This document shows, in pieces, positions 24,868 through 32,966 of a stretch of DNA of 64,000 nt (positions within the stretch are counted from its first letter, which is position 1; each line of letters begins with the position of its first letter). Under the pieces are notes generated by a model. That model was not told where the DNA came from. It saw only the letters and a program-made list of their open reading frames with translations, and ran no database searches. The stretch lies in the NCBI GenBank assembly GCA_009783695.1, contig WRCY01000002.1, positions 45,905 through 109,904 on the forward strand. Direction: 5' to 3'. The position numbers and the translations under genes are program-made. This DNA is from Oscillospiraceae bacterium. Lineage in GTDB: Bacteria; Bacillota; Clostridia; Oscillospirales; Ruminococcaceae.

Positions 24868-26025
24868 TACACCTCCGTTCCAAATCATCAGCATAAGTCC
24901 TACAGATATAATTACAATCAACGTAAAGCAGAACAGCAGCGCAAAGATAATCCCCATGACGCTCTCGCCGCTTTTAAGCAGACCCGAAAGCTGCGAAAGC
25001 CCGAAGATGCTGCTGATTGCCGCCGCTATGCTGAGCGCAATCTTATGCACAAAAACCGAAATAAGCGTAGGCGCGATTATTACAAGCCCCGCGATTATCC
25101 CGAATGTCCCCGTGCTGTTACGCAGCACGTTCATGCTTCCGCGCACGGTGGACAGCGCGTCGCTGACCGCGCCGCCTATAAACGGCACCGAATTTGAAAC
25201 CGTGAACTTTGCTGCGCGCAGAGCCACTGTATCCGCCGAGCTGCTGACAAAGCTTTGAAGCGACAAGAGCCCCGTAAATATCGCAACGAGCAGTCCGAGA
25301 GTCCAGATTACAACTTTCTGAACCGTCCCTGCGAGCGCCTCGATTTTAAGGTCGGGCGTTATTGCCCCCGCCGCCGAAACGCCGAGTATAACGCTCGCGA
25401 GCGGCATCAGAATCATCGAGGTTATGTAGGTGAAGACCTGTCCGGCAGTAATAACAGACACCGCGAATACCGAGGCTGTCGTAAGCTGCCCCGCAACAGC
25501 CATAACCCCCGCGAACACCGGCACGAACGTGAGCAGGAAAACCCCGCCCGAGTGCAGCGCGGCGCCGGCGCGCAGGGTAATGTCCGACACGTACATAATC
25601 ATCAGCCCCGCACCCGCAAGCACGCCTACGATTCCGAAGGCGTCGGAGGCTCGTCCCGTGTTCCCCGCCTTGCCCGAGTCTGCGCCGTCGCGCAATGTTT
25701 CAACAATCGCCGAGAGCAGAATCACCCCCGTCAGCGCCGCAAGCATCCGCAGCGGACGGGTCAGCTCGTTCATAAGCATATCCCAAATCCCGCGTATAAC
25801 CGAGAACGGCGACAGCCCGAGCGCGCCCGCATTGTCGGAGGTTATATTGTTGTCGTTCATGAATTCCCGCGCTTCTTCGGGCAGGGCGTTTATAAGCGTC
25901 TCCGACCCAAAGTCGGAGGAATCCTGCCCGAAATTATCTTCAAGCGCAGAGGAGGGAACCGGCATGGCAATGAATAGTGAATAATTAATAATTAATAATG
26001 TTAAAAGTTTTATAATTCTTTTCAT
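24865..26025 (-). CDS. spoIIIAE: Stage III sporulation protein AE
   Basis: 386 residues. Signal-like N-terminus (KLLTLLIINYSLFIAMPVPS) followed by several membrane segments (ALTGVILLSAIVETL, GVLAGAGLMIMYVSDITL, VFLLTFVPVFAGVMAVAGQL, GIIAGLVIIAPTLISVFV, GIIFALLFCFTLIVIISVG), as in SpoIIIAE, the permease-like channel component. Its ATG overlaps the spoIIIAD stop (ATGA). Part of the signal region is encoded by AATTATT-type heptanucleotide repeats (25974-26003). Confidence 0.94.
   Translation of the reverse strand: MKRIIKLLTLLIINYSLFIAMPVPSSALEDNFGQDSSDFGSETLINALPEEAREFMNDNNITSDNAGALGLSPFSVIRGIWDMLMNELTRPLRMLAALTGVILLSAIVETLRDGADSGKAGNTGRASDAFGIVGVLAGAGLMIMYVSDITLRAGAALHSGGVFLLTFVPVFAGVMAVAGQLTTASVFAVSVITAGQVFTYITSMILMPLASVILGVSAAGAITPDLKIEALAGTVQKVVIWTLGLLVAIFTGLLSLQSFVSSSADTVALRAAKFTVSNSVPFIGGAVSDALSTVRGSMNVLRNSTGTFGIIAGLVIIAPTLISVFVHKIALSIAAAISSIFGLSQLSGLLKSGESVMGIIFALLFCFTLIVIISVGLMLMIWNGGV
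25974..26003. repeat. Heptanucleotide repeat inside the spoIIIAE signal region
   Basis: ATTATTA, ATTATTA, ATTATTC, ACTATTC (minus strand) encode LLIINYSLFI of SpoIIIAE. Confidence 0.7.
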
Positions 26026-26408
26026 GTGATTAGTCCTGTAATTAATTCCACCAAGCTATTGAAAAGCGGCAGCGACAGTATTACAATCGCAATTTTCCCC
26101 GCGAGCTCAAGCTTGCCCGCGATAGCGGTTTCACCCGCGTCCTTGCACGCGTCGGTCGCGAGCTGCGTAAGGTAGCAGACCGCAAGCCCTTTGAGCAGGG
26201 TTTGTCCGTAGATGTTGTTCATGCCTGCCGACGACATGAGGTTGTTCACGGTGTCGAGCGCGGGGCGCATGGCGGTAATCACGGCGATGAGTATGATTAT
26301 TCCGGCGAGAAGCGGTATATAGAGCCCGAACTCGCGGTTATACTGCCGCAGAATAATCGACAGCACCGCGGCAACAAGCCCGAGCCCGACAAGTGCGGTA
26401 ATGTTCAT
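26022..26408 (-). CDS. spoIIIAD: Stage III sporulation protein AD
   Basis: 128 residues, hydrophobic throughout, with FGLYIPLLAGIIILIAVITA, KGLAVCYLTQLATDACKDAGE and KIAIVILSLPLFNSLVELI, matching SpoIIIAD. Small membrane component of the mother-cell channel. GGTGAG precedes the ATG, 4 nt downstream of the spoIIIAC stop. Confidence 0.93.
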   Translation of the reverse strand: MNITALVGLGLVAAVLSIILRQYNREFGLYIPLLAGIIILIAVITAMRPALDTVNNLMSSAGMNNIYGQTLLKGLAVCYLTQLATDACKDAGETAIAGKLELAGKIAIVILSLPLFNSLVELITGLIT

Positions 26409-26412
26409 ACGC

Positions 26413-26610
26413 TCACCACAACCCGAAAATATTTTTTATCGTGTCGAACAATACTGCAATCTCGTTTATAATCATCATCAGCACGACTATAAGCCCTGCG
26501 ATGTTCGTCATCATCGCCTGCTCGGGCTTTTCCGACTGCTTCAGAAGCTGTCCGAGCACCGCCACGATTATACCGATTGCGGCTATTTTAAAGATTAAAT
26601 CTATTTCCAT
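26413..26610 (-). CDS. spoIIIAC: Stage III sporulation protein AC
   Basis: 65 residues from the ATG at 26610 (GGGAGC upstream), the expected length. Two membrane helices: IDLIFKIAAIGIIVAVLGQL and MTNIAGLIVVLMMINEI-type second helix, joined by LKQSEKPEQA. An upstream in-frame start would only add heptanucleotide-repeat-encoded residues. Confidence 0.93.
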   Translation of the reverse strand: MEIDLIFKIAAIGIIVAVLGQLLKQSEKPEQAMMTNIAGLIVVLMMIINEIAVLFDTIKNIFGLW

Positions 26611-26625
26611 AAGCCGCTCCCTTGA

Positions 26626-26662
26626 ACAGTTGACAATTGACAATTGACAATTGTCAATTAAT
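26626..26662. repeat. Heptanucleotide repeat between spoIIIAB and AC
   Basis: Four units of TTGACAA/TTGTCAA in register at the spoIIIAB-AC junction. Confidence 0.8.
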
Positions 26663-26668
26663 TTTTAT

Positions 26669-27142
26669 TTATACTATAATTATTGCCAGCCCCAGTCCCG
26701 ACAGAACCCCCACCGAGCGGTACATTGCGCCTTTCCGCGCGGCGGCGTCCGCAGCTTCGGCAAGGCGGGCTGAGAGCAGCTCCTTGTTAAGCTCCAGCAT
26801 GGCGGCCTGCCCCGCGGCGTCGCTGTTTCCGAGCGAGCTGCCGATTGACATCAGAATTTCGCGTTCCTCTTTTAGCGCGGGAAACTTGTCAGCCGCCGCG
26901 CTCCACGCCTCCCGCTTATTAAGGGCTGCGCTTTCTGTGACCGCGTCAAGAAACTCTCCGCCGCACAGCGCCCCGAACAGCTCCCCGAGCGGAAGCGCGC
27001 GGTATCTTATCTGTACCGCCATGTTCTCGAGAAGCTGTATAATTTCCGCGAGCAGAACCTCGCGCTTTTTAAGCTCCGCCGAGCGGTATAAGCCGGCGGC
27101 TGTGCCCGCGAGCAGGCAGAAGACTGCTAAAATTAATCTCAC
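26669..27142 (-). CDS. spoIIIAB: Stage III sporulation protein AB
   Basis: 157 residues from a GTG at 27142, 10 nt after GAGGGAG. One membrane helix at each end (LILAVFCLLAGTAAGLY; VGVLSGLGLAIIIV) with a helical domain containing REVLLAEIIQLLENMAVQIRY and REILMSIGSSLGNSD. Type II secretion F-like fold expected. Overlaps spoIIIAA by 74 nt, far more than the usual few nucleotides. Confidence 0.92.
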   Translation of the reverse strand: MRLILAVFCLLAGTAAGLYRSAELKKREVLLAEIIQLLENMAVQIRYRALPLGELFGALCGGEFLDAVTESAALNKREAWSAAADKFPALKEEREILMSIGSSLGNSDAAGQAAMLELNKELLSARLAEAADAAARKGAMYRSVGVLSGLGLAIIIV

Positions 27143-28121
27143 TTTTTAAACACTCCCTCACATCTCCGTCAGCTGTTGAAAACTCATCTTCCCGGGCGGC
27201 AGATTTAATTTTCAAATTCTTTTCATTCTTCCATAGACCTTGAAGCTTCCCTATATTTACGCCCGTGCCGAGCAGCGCTATGTAATTCACATGCCTGATT
27301 ATCCCTGCAAGCGCGCAGGAATCCATCGCTTCCTCCGGGCTGCCGCAGTGCGCGGTCATGATTACGCCGACGCCCGAGTTCAGGCACTGCGCGATTTCAT
27401 CTGCGTCGCCGGCGACCTCGTCACAGATTATAAAGTCCGGCGATAAGGCGCGCAGGGCTGTTATAAAGCCCTGTTTCTTCGGGAAGCCGCCGAGCGTGTC
27501 GATGTTCGCGCCTTTTACGCAAAGCTCACCCCGCTCGTCTATGACAGCGGCTTTGTAGCCGGCTTCCGACAGGTTCCGTGCAAAGTCGCGCAGAACCGTC
27601 GTCTTCGCGCTCATAGGCTTGCCGATGATGAGCAGGCTTTTCATATTTTGCAATTGTCCGTTGTCAACTATTAATTGTAAATTGTTCATCAGCTCGTCCG
27701 AGCAGCCGGGAAACTCCCGCGCTATACGCAGATTGATTGATGTTATATCGCGTATTGCGGAAACTCTGTCGCCGTCTAAAACTGCAGTCCCGCAGAATCC
27801 CGCCCTGTGCCCTCCGCTGAGCGTGACGAACCCCTGCGCCAGCTGCCGCGCATAGCTGTGCAGCGAATAATCACAAAACAGCTCGATTAAGTTTTTTAAG
27901 TCTTCGTGCGTGACCGCGGTGTTTATAAAATGGCGCTTGGCCTGCATGCCGCTTTCGGCGGCGCCGAATTCGACGGCGATAGCCTGTCCGGCGCGCAGGC
28001 GGATTTCCCGCGCTGTTTGCTTGATGCCCGGCGGGAGCGCCGACAGCTTGTCTTTATACATGGGTAAAAAATCGACAGCCTGCTCAAAAGCTGTTCGCGT
28101 TTTTTTAATAGCTGTAATCAT
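27069..28121 (-). CDS. spoIIIAA: Stage III sporulation protein AA (AAA ATPase)
   Basis: 350 residues. SpoIIIAA signatures: REIRLRAGQAIAVEF, LSGGHRAGFCGTAVLDG, SINLRIAREFPGCSDELM, and Walker B/PilT-like RALSPDFIICDEVAGDADE. The P-loop reads IIGKPMSAKTTVLRD, with Ala in place of the Gly before Lys. Heptanucleotide repeats (27650-27687) encode NNLQLIVDNGQLQ just before the P-loop. The C-terminus runs about 48 residues beyond the core (to RRLIPLGGA), overlapping spoIIIAB. A terminator lies 24 nt upstream of the ATG. Probably energises channel assembly. Confidence 0.93.
   Translation of the reverse strand: MITAIKKTRTAFEQAVDFLPMYKDKLSALPPGIKQTAREIRLRAGQAIAVEFGAAESGMQAKRHFINTAVTHEDLKNLIELFCDYSLHSYARQLAQGFVTLSGGHRAGFCGTAVLDGDRVSAIRDITSINLRIAREFPGCSDELMNNLQLIVDNGQLQNMKSLLIIGKPMSAKTTVLRDFARNLSEAGYKAAVIDERGELCVKGANIDTLGGFPKKQGFITALRALSPDFIICDEVAGDADEIAQCLNSGVGVIMTAHCGSPEEAMDSCALAGIIRHVNYIALLGTGVNIGKLQGLWKNEKNLKIKSAAREDEFSTADGDVRECLKSEINFSSLLPARGHSRRLIPLGGA
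27650..27687. repeat. Heptanucleotide repeat inside spoIIIAA
   Basis: CAATTGT-, CAACTAT-, TAATTGT- and AAATTGT-type units; encodes NNLQLIVDNGQLQN in frame. Confidence 0.65.
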
Positions 28122-28144
28122 GCTTAATTTTATGCCGCAGGGCG

Positions 28145-28174
28145 GAAAAAAAGAACCGCCTTGACGGCGGTTCT
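28145..28174 (-). terminator. Terminator between the 48-residue gene and spoIIIAA
   Basis: Minus strand AGAACCGCC-GTCAA-GGCGGTTCT followed by TTTTTTT. Would stop or attenuate transcription before spoIIIAA. Confidence 0.85.
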
Positions 28175-28184
28175 CAGTGTTTAA

Positions 28185-28331
28185 TCATTTATCGTCTTTA
28201 TTTACAGGCTTATCCTTGCTTGCCATATCGCGCACTTTTTTGACCGCGCTTTTAACGTCTTTCATATCTTTGCAAGCCTCAAATTTATCCGCAATAAGAT
28301 TGGCGATAAATTCCATTTGTTTATCAGTCAT
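28185..28331 (-). CDS. 48-residue hypothetical protein ahead of spoIIIA
   Basis: Reads MTDKQMEFIANLIADKFEAC, continuing to KDKPVNKDDK. Helical, Lys/Asp-rich, single Cys. No family recognised. It has a full expression set: promoter at 28459-28487, leader cassette with AGAAAGGACATGGTGAAAA, and a terminator behind it. The cassette micro-ORF (ATG GTG, eight codons) stops on the ATG of this gene. Possibly sporulation-linked by position only. Confidence 0.7.
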   Translation of the reverse strand: MTDKQMEFIANLIADKFEACKDMKDVKSAVKKVRDMASKDKPVNKDDK

Positions 28332-28415
28332 AACGTTTTCCACTTTTTCACCATGTCCTTTCTACAATAACGAAAAATGAAAAGTTTCGTTTTCCCGATT
28401 TAGTATCGTTTATTT
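28332..28415 (-). repeat. Leader cassette copy, in front of the 48-residue gene
   Basis: Minus strand: AAATTTAAAATAAACGATAC, AAATCGGGAAAACGAAAC, then TTGTAGAAAGGACATGGTG. Confidence 0.8.
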
Positions 28416-28458
28416 TAAATTTAATTCTTTTCCAAGTATAAACGAATCCTATATTATT

Positions 28459-28487
28459 AATCTACCACATATTCAGCTGAAAGTCAA
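28459..28487 (-). promoter_or_regulatory. Promoter of the 48-residue gene (and possibly spoIIIA)
   Basis: TTGACT (28482-28487), 17 nt, TAGATT (28459-28464) on the minus strand. Looks vegetative rather than sigma-E-like. Confidence 0.6.
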
Positions 28488-28517
28488 GCGGGATACCCGA
28501 TTCTGTTCCCGTGTTTA

Positions 28518-30818
28518 TTACATCGCCGCATGATATTCTGTTTCGTAGTATTCTTCTCCCCAGTAATGACCGCCCTTCTGCTGCTGTTCTATCTGCCATA
28601 ACCGCTGCGCCTGTTCTGCAAGCTCATGCAGCTCTGCGGCGATATGGTTATACTCGGGCGGAATCACGAAATACCTTCCCAGTCTGCCGGTGTTAATACT
28701 GACGATATACCCCTCTCCCTTCACAATGTGCGAGGGCTGCATAACGTCAGCCAGCATAAGGATAAGCTCTGAGGTTCTTTCGTTCATGCTTTCATAAGAA
28801 TTGAATTCCGCCCATGTGTTCCATTCATATTCTGCAGTGTCCATATCTGCGCCGATATAATGCGCTTTGAGAATTGACATGCCCGCGTGCAGCCAGCTTT
28901 CCTCCGCCCCTCCCGACAAGCCGAACCCCTGGCGCTCAAGCTCCGCAATCAGATTCGTGTAGTGCGCGAACACGTATACGTTCAGCCCCGTGCTGTTCAC
29001 TCTGTAATAATTTCTGTCTTTTGTATCCGGGAAAAGCTGAACCTTTTCGTCAAACCCGAGCGACAGTATCCCGATAACTTTTTCAGAGGAATAAAACCGC
29101 TGCTCGAAAGTTTCCGCCAGATAATCGGCTCTCAGCGCTTCATAAATGCTCATCGCGTCCGCGAGCCTGCTTGTGCTGCCTGCCTGCTCGCCCGCAAGCG
29201 TGAACAGCTCCGCGGCGGCTTCCACGGCTTCCTTGCCGCTGAACCAGTCGTCAATACTGCCTACCTGCGCAAACTTATAGTCGTCGGTCATAATAAGCGA
29301 CAGCAGCCTTTCAATTTGTGAGAGGGTCAGACGGACGTTTCTTGTGACCGTGCTGCCGTTATTTAATGTATACGTGACCGGTTGCTGACGGCGGGAGCTT
29401 TCATTATGGGAAAAATCGTACCTGTGCTCTTCTCCATAATAAACATACCCGAAGCTGTCGTAATTGCGCTTATTTTCATTGCTCTCAATGTGAATCTGCC
29501 GGATAAGCTCGATGGCTTCCCTGTCCTTGAACTCGACGGGCTCCCCGCCGTAGCTGGTGTACCAGCCGCGGCGCTGATGCCCGAACTGCTGACTGTCCAA
29601 AAACTGCACTTCAAACGTTACGCTCTCAATGTCGACCGACTGCGGCACATATCTGCCGATACCGAAGCCGTCAGCGGCAAGCAGAACATTCGCGATTATA
29701 ACAGAGCCCGTGAGCATGCACGCATACTTCAAAAACGCTCTGCCCATCTTCTTGAAGCCGCGCTTGGCTGAAACGTCGAGCACAAGAAACGCAACCGCCG
29801 TAGTCATAACAAGCCCGAATACTGTCCCCGCGTTGTGATTCATGTTACCGATGAAAAACAGCGAGGCTATACAGAATACTACAAGGCTCATTATTATTTC
29901 CAGCGCGCCCCTGAATACGAATGAATTCCCCGTTTTCTCCGCGCCGCGCCGTTTTGCGAGGTAATAGGCGCCCGCAAGGAACCCGCCGTTTATTAAGATG
30001 AAAGGTATAATTATCGCAGGGTTCAGGAACGTCAGATACTCTGATAATGCTGCCTCATTATGAAAGCGGCTCATGAAATGAGCAAGCTCAGATATAGATA
30101 CAACTAGGAAGCCGCCGGGCGACGTGCCCGCAAGCACTGTTTCGAGCTGCTCATAAATGCTAATCTGCCATACATTATTGAAAATCATTGTCCCGAATAG
30201 ACCGATAATCGCCGGGATAATAATCATAATCATCGCAGGGTAAACCACGGTTTCATAAACCCTGCCGCAGATTGCCGCACAGAAAACCGAGATGATATAA
30301 ACCGAGATAATCGTCAGCAGCCCGATGAACATCGCCGCCGCAATCACCGCCATTGCATAGGGGTAATCATAGAACGTATCCGCAGGGAAGCCGAACCGGA
30401 TAATAAACAGCCCTATAACCGCGCTGATTGTGTAAGTCAGTGCAAGCGGCGCGAGCCCCGAAGCAAAGTCGCCCCAGAATCTGTCGCGGTTTTTAACAGG
30501 CAGCGACCATGAGAGGTCGACACGCTCGCGGCGGTTGTAATAGTCGTAGCAGTTGACGCCGCCTGTGTAAACGAGCAGCATGAACACCGTACCCGCCACG
30601 ATGCAAAGGAACATGCTGACAATAAGGAACGAGGCCGTTCCGTCGTTGTAAACTCCGGTTTTTTCCGCGTTCAGGTCAAGCGAAAGCGCGAATGTAATCA
30701 GCGGAAAGCTTAAAATCCCGCATATAATCATGATTGTTATCTGCGACTTCAGGGAATAAACGCGGTAAAGCGCATACTTCAAAAAATCGCTGTTAATCCT
30801 GGCTATTCTTGAAATCAT
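28518..30818 (-). CDS. ABC-2 type transporter permease with large soluble domain
   Basis: About 766 residues from the ATG at 30818 (GGAGGTGC upstream). At least ten membrane segments in the first 400 residues (IMIICGILSFPLITFALSL, AMVIAAAMFIGLLTIISVYI, IIPFILINGGFLAGAYYLA, VFGLVMTTAVAFLVLDV), then a roughly 350-residue soluble part of unknown fold. Overlaps the ATP-binding gene by 26 nt. With the GntR regulator it forms a YtrA-YtrB-type operon; substrate unknown. Confidence 0.82.
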   Translation of the reverse strand: MISRIARINSDFLKYALYRVYSLKSQITIMIICGILSFPLITFALSLDLNAEKTGVYNDGTASFLIVSMFLCIVAGTVFMLLVYTGGVNCYDYYNRRERVDLSWSLPVKNRDRFWGDFASGLAPLALTYTISAVIGLFIIRFGFPADTFYDYPYAMAVIAAAMFIGLLTIISVYIISVFCAAICGRVYETVVYPAMIMIIIPAIIGLFGTMIFNNVWQISIYEQLETVLAGTSPGGFLVVSISELAHFMSRFHNEAALSEYLTFLNPAIIIPFILINGGFLAGAYYLAKRRGAEKTGNSFVFRGALEIIMSLVVFCIASLFFIGNMNHNAGTVFGLVMTTAVAFLVLDVSAKRGFKKMGRAFLKYACMLTGSVIIANVLLAADGFGIGRYVPQSVDIESVTFEVQFLDSQQFGHQRRGWYTSYGGEPVEFKDREAIELIRQIHIESNENKRNYDSFGYVYYGEEHRYDFSHNESSRRQQPVTYTLNNGSTVTRNVRLTLSQIERLLSLIMTDDYKFAQVGSIDDWFSGKEAVEAAAELFTLAGEQAGSTSRLADAMSIYEALRADYLAETFEQRFYSSEKVIGILSLGFDEKVQLFPDTKDRNYYRVNSTGLNVYVFAHYTNLIAELERQGFGLSGGAEESWLHAGMSILKAHYIGADMDTAEYEWNTWAEFNSYESMNERTSELILMLADVMQPSHIVKGEGYIVSINTGRLGRYFVIPPEYNHIAAELHELAEQAQRLWQIEQQQKGGHYWGEEYYETEYHAAM

Positions 30819-31698
30819 AACCGAGCACCTCCAATTCGTAAATAAATATTTCTTCAAGTGACAGCGGAACTATATCGAGGATTTTAGGGTTCTTTGCGGC
30901 GATTTTCGCTTTTATATCCTCCGCCTCGCCTTTCGCGATGATGTAAACGACGCTCCTGTTGCGCTCAAAGTGCAGAATGTTTATGCCGGCGTCCCTGAAA
31001 TCTTCTTTTGTGTACTCCTCGTCGAACGCTGTCTGAATCTTCTGAATGTTGCCTTTCAGGCTGTCGAGCTCGCGGTCGAAGACGATTTTGCCCTTGTGCA
31101 GAAGCCCCGCCCTGTCGCAGAACTCATCAATCTCAAACAGGTTATGCGACGATATAATCACCGTCATCTCGTTGTCGAGCATGGCGTCAACAAGCATCTT
31201 CTTGACAATAATACGCATGGTCGGGTCGAGCCCGTCGAACGCCTCGTCGAGGTACAGGAACTCCGGCTTGCAGGAAATGCCGCAGATTGCGAACGCCTGC
31301 CGCTTCATGCCTTTTGAAAAAGTCGCGAGCTTTCTGTTAGCGGGGAGCTCGAGCGCTGCCCTCATGTTCTCAAAGTTTTCTGCCGAGAACTTTGGGTAAA
31401 ATGTTTTGAAATAGTCGCGCATTTCGGGCAGCGTGTAGTTGTTCCACTGCACTGTTTCGTCGTTGACGAAGAAGATTCTCTGCTTGATTTCGGGATTGTC
31501 GAAGACTGTGTGCCCGTCGACGCTTACGCTGCCTGAATCTATGCGGTAAATCCCCGAAAGTATACGCAGAATCGTGGACTTGCCCGCGCCGTTGCTGCCG
31601 ATGAGCCCGTAGGCGCTGCCCTTTGGTACTTCGAGACAAACTCCGTCGACAGCCGCGTATCCGTCGAAGGTTTTGACTACGTTACTGAGTTTTATCAT
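30793..31698 (-). CDS. ABC transporter ATP-binding protein
   Basis: 301 residues from the ATG at 31698. Walker A GLIGSNGAGKSTILRIL, Q-loop region, signature LATFSKGMKRQAFAICGI (the degenerate SKGMKRQ form common in GntR-linked ABC operons), Walker B PEFLYLDEAFDGLD, switch His in IISSHNLFEIDEFC. Partner of the permease at 28518. Its ribosome-binding site is in a leader cassette. Confidence 0.95.
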   Translation of the reverse strand: MIKLSNVVKTFDGYAAVDGVCLEVPKGSAYGLIGSNGAGKSTILRILSGIYRIDSGSVSVDGHTVFDNPEIKQRIFFVNDETVQWNNYTLPEMRDYFKTFYPKFSAENFENMRAALELPANRKLATFSKGMKRQAFAICGISCKPEFLYLDEAFDGLDPTMRIIVKKMLVDAMLDNEMTVIISSHNLFEIDEFCDRAGLLHKGKIVFDRELDSLKGNIQKIQTAFDEEYTKEDFRDAGINILHFERNRSVVYIIAKGEAEDIKAKIAAKNPKILDIVPLSLEEIFIYELEVLGYDFKNSQD

Positions 31699-31765
31699 TT
31701 TTTCAAAAAGTCCTTTCTTCAAAAGTTGTTTTTAAAACGGCGCTTTCCCCGTTTCACAAGAATAG
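31699..31765 (-). repeat. Leader cassette copy, in front of the ABC ATPase gene
   Basis: Minus strand: GAAACGGGGAAAGCGCCGTTTT (stem AAACGG/CCGTTT) then TTTGAAGAAAGGACTTTTTG. The remaining ~120 nt up to the GntR gene hold nothing I recognise. Confidence 0.7.
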
Positions 31766-31884
31766 ATTTTAAACCTTTATCCTTTATAATCAGCTAAAAT
31801 GAAAAATGCCTTATTAATTTTCAAGATGCGTCTTGACTTAATTGCACAGTCGATATTGCTTTGCGTTTTTCAAGTTAATTGGCT

Positions 31885-32238
31885 TTATAAGCTATCGATT
31901 GCTTCTATTAAAGACGGTTTTTCAATCCCGCAGGCGAGCGCGTTTTTTACGCTGTCCGTAAAAACTTTCATCGCGCTTTTGCGCAGCGACATGATTCCCT
32001 CTTCGGAACCGCTCACATAGCTCCCCTTTGCGGGAACCGAATAAATCAGCCCGCGCTGCTCTAAAATAGTATAGGCTTTCTGCACGGTGTTCGGGTTCAC
32101 GCCGAGCGACTTCGCCACTTCGCGCACGGCGGGCAGCTTTTCGTCCTTGTTCATCACGCCTGTGGATATGAGCTCGGTTATCCGTCCGCAAAGCTGCTCG
32201 TAGATGGGCGTGCCGCCTCTGATAATAATTGAGAACAT
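31885..32238 (-). CDS. GntR-family (YtrA-like) transcriptional regulator
   Basis: 117 residues from the ATG at 32238 (GAAAGGAG upstream). N-terminal winged HTH: GGTPIYEQLCGRITELISTG, LPAVREVAKSLGVNPNTVQK, YTILEQRGLIYSVPAKGSYV. The short C-terminal tail without an effector domain marks the YtrA subfamily, which controls ABC exporters. Likely binds the TGTATTA repeats at 32254-32294 just upstream and autoregulates the operon. Confidence 0.93.
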   Translation of the reverse strand: MFSIIIRGGTPIYEQLCGRITELISTGVMNKDEKLPAVREVAKSLGVNPNTVQKAYTILEQRGLIYSVPAKGSYVSGSEEGIMSLRKSAMKVFTDSVKNALACGIEKPSLIEAIDSL

Positions 32239-32253
32239 AGAGTTTTCTCCTTT

Positions 32254-32294
32254 CTGTATTAATTGTATTAGATGTATTATATGAACTAATACAG
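32254..32294 (-). promoter_or_regulatory. Probable GntR operator
   Basis: Inverted repeat CTGTATTA...TAATACAG spanning 41 bp, with three direct GTATTA repeats at 9-bp spacing on the left. Lies immediately downstream of the -10 box. Confidence 0.7.
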
Positions 32295-32296
32295 AT

Positions 32297-32325
32297 ATTA
32301 TAGCAGGTAAATTTTTACTTGTCAA
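32297..32325 (-). promoter_or_regulatory. Promoter of the GntR-ABC operon
   Basis: TTGACA (32320-32325), 17 nt, TATAAT (32297-32302) on the minus strand. Confidence 0.85.
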
Positions 32326-32358
32326 TAGGTTTTATAAAAATATTTTTACAAAATACGC

Positions 32359-32387
32359 TTGACATGACATGAGAGTTATGATATATT
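32359..32387 (+). promoter_or_regulatory. Promoter of the flavodoxin gene
   Basis: TTGACA (32359-32364), 17 nt, TATATT (32382-32387), divergent from the GntR promoter. Confidence 0.75.
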
Positions 32388-32414
32388 CATATTACAACGG
32401 CAGACGTAGTAATA

Positions 32415-32495
32415 TTAAAGCAGCAGCGTTTGTGAATAAAATCGGGAAAAACATTGTTTTATTCCGGTTTCATAAAGAAAGGACTAAACTGAAGC
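32415..32495 (+). repeat. Leader cassette copy, in front of flavodoxin
   Basis: GAATAAAA (32434) pairs with TTTTATTC (32457) around ATCGGGAAAAACATTG, then TAAAGAAAGGACTAAAC. Confidence 0.75.
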
Positions 32496-32966
32496 ATGAA
32501 AACATTGATTCTTTACGCAACCAAGCACGGAGCCGCCCGCGAGGTCGCCGGACGGATTTCAAAGCATTTCGGGGATGCGGTTGTCTGCGACTTAAAGCAG
32601 AGCGACATTCCCGACCCTGCGCAGTTCGGCAGTATAATCATCGGAAGCTCCATATACGCCGGCATGATTCGCAAGGAGGCAAAAACATTCATATCGCAGA
32701 ATAAGGATATGCTGCTGAGTAAAAAGCTCGGCCTGTTCCTGTGCGGTCTGGACAAAAACCACGGACAGGAGGTTTATGACGCAAACTTTCCGCCTGAGCT
32801 GCTGCAGGCAGCAAAGATAAAAAGCTCGCTCGGCGGCATCTACGACCCGAAGAAAGCGGGCGCCATGGGACGGTTTATTATGAAGATTGTCACCAAGAAC
32901 AAGGAATATTCTGATACTATTGACAACCAAAAAATCAAGCAATTTGCAGAGGAAATACAAGTTTGA
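32496..32966 (+). CDS. Flavodoxin-domain protein (HemG-like)
   Basis: 156 residues. FMN phosphate loop LILYATKHGAAREVAGRISK at the N-terminus and IIIGSSIYAGMIRKEAKTFI in the middle; LGLFLCGLDKN follows. The arrangement resembles the flavodoxin_5/HemG group more than classical flavodoxins. The stop codon TGA is provided by the head of the next cassette (AAGTTTGAAAATAA). Redox role inferred; substrate unknown. Confidence 0.85.
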   Translation: MKTLILYATKHGAAREVAGRISKHFGDAVVCDLKQSDIPDPAQFGSIIIGSSIYAGMIRKEAKTFISQNKDMLLSKKLGLFLCGLDKNHGQEVYDANFPPELLQAAKIKSSLGGIYDPKKAGAMGRFIMKIVTKNKEYSDTIDNQKIKQFAEEIQV

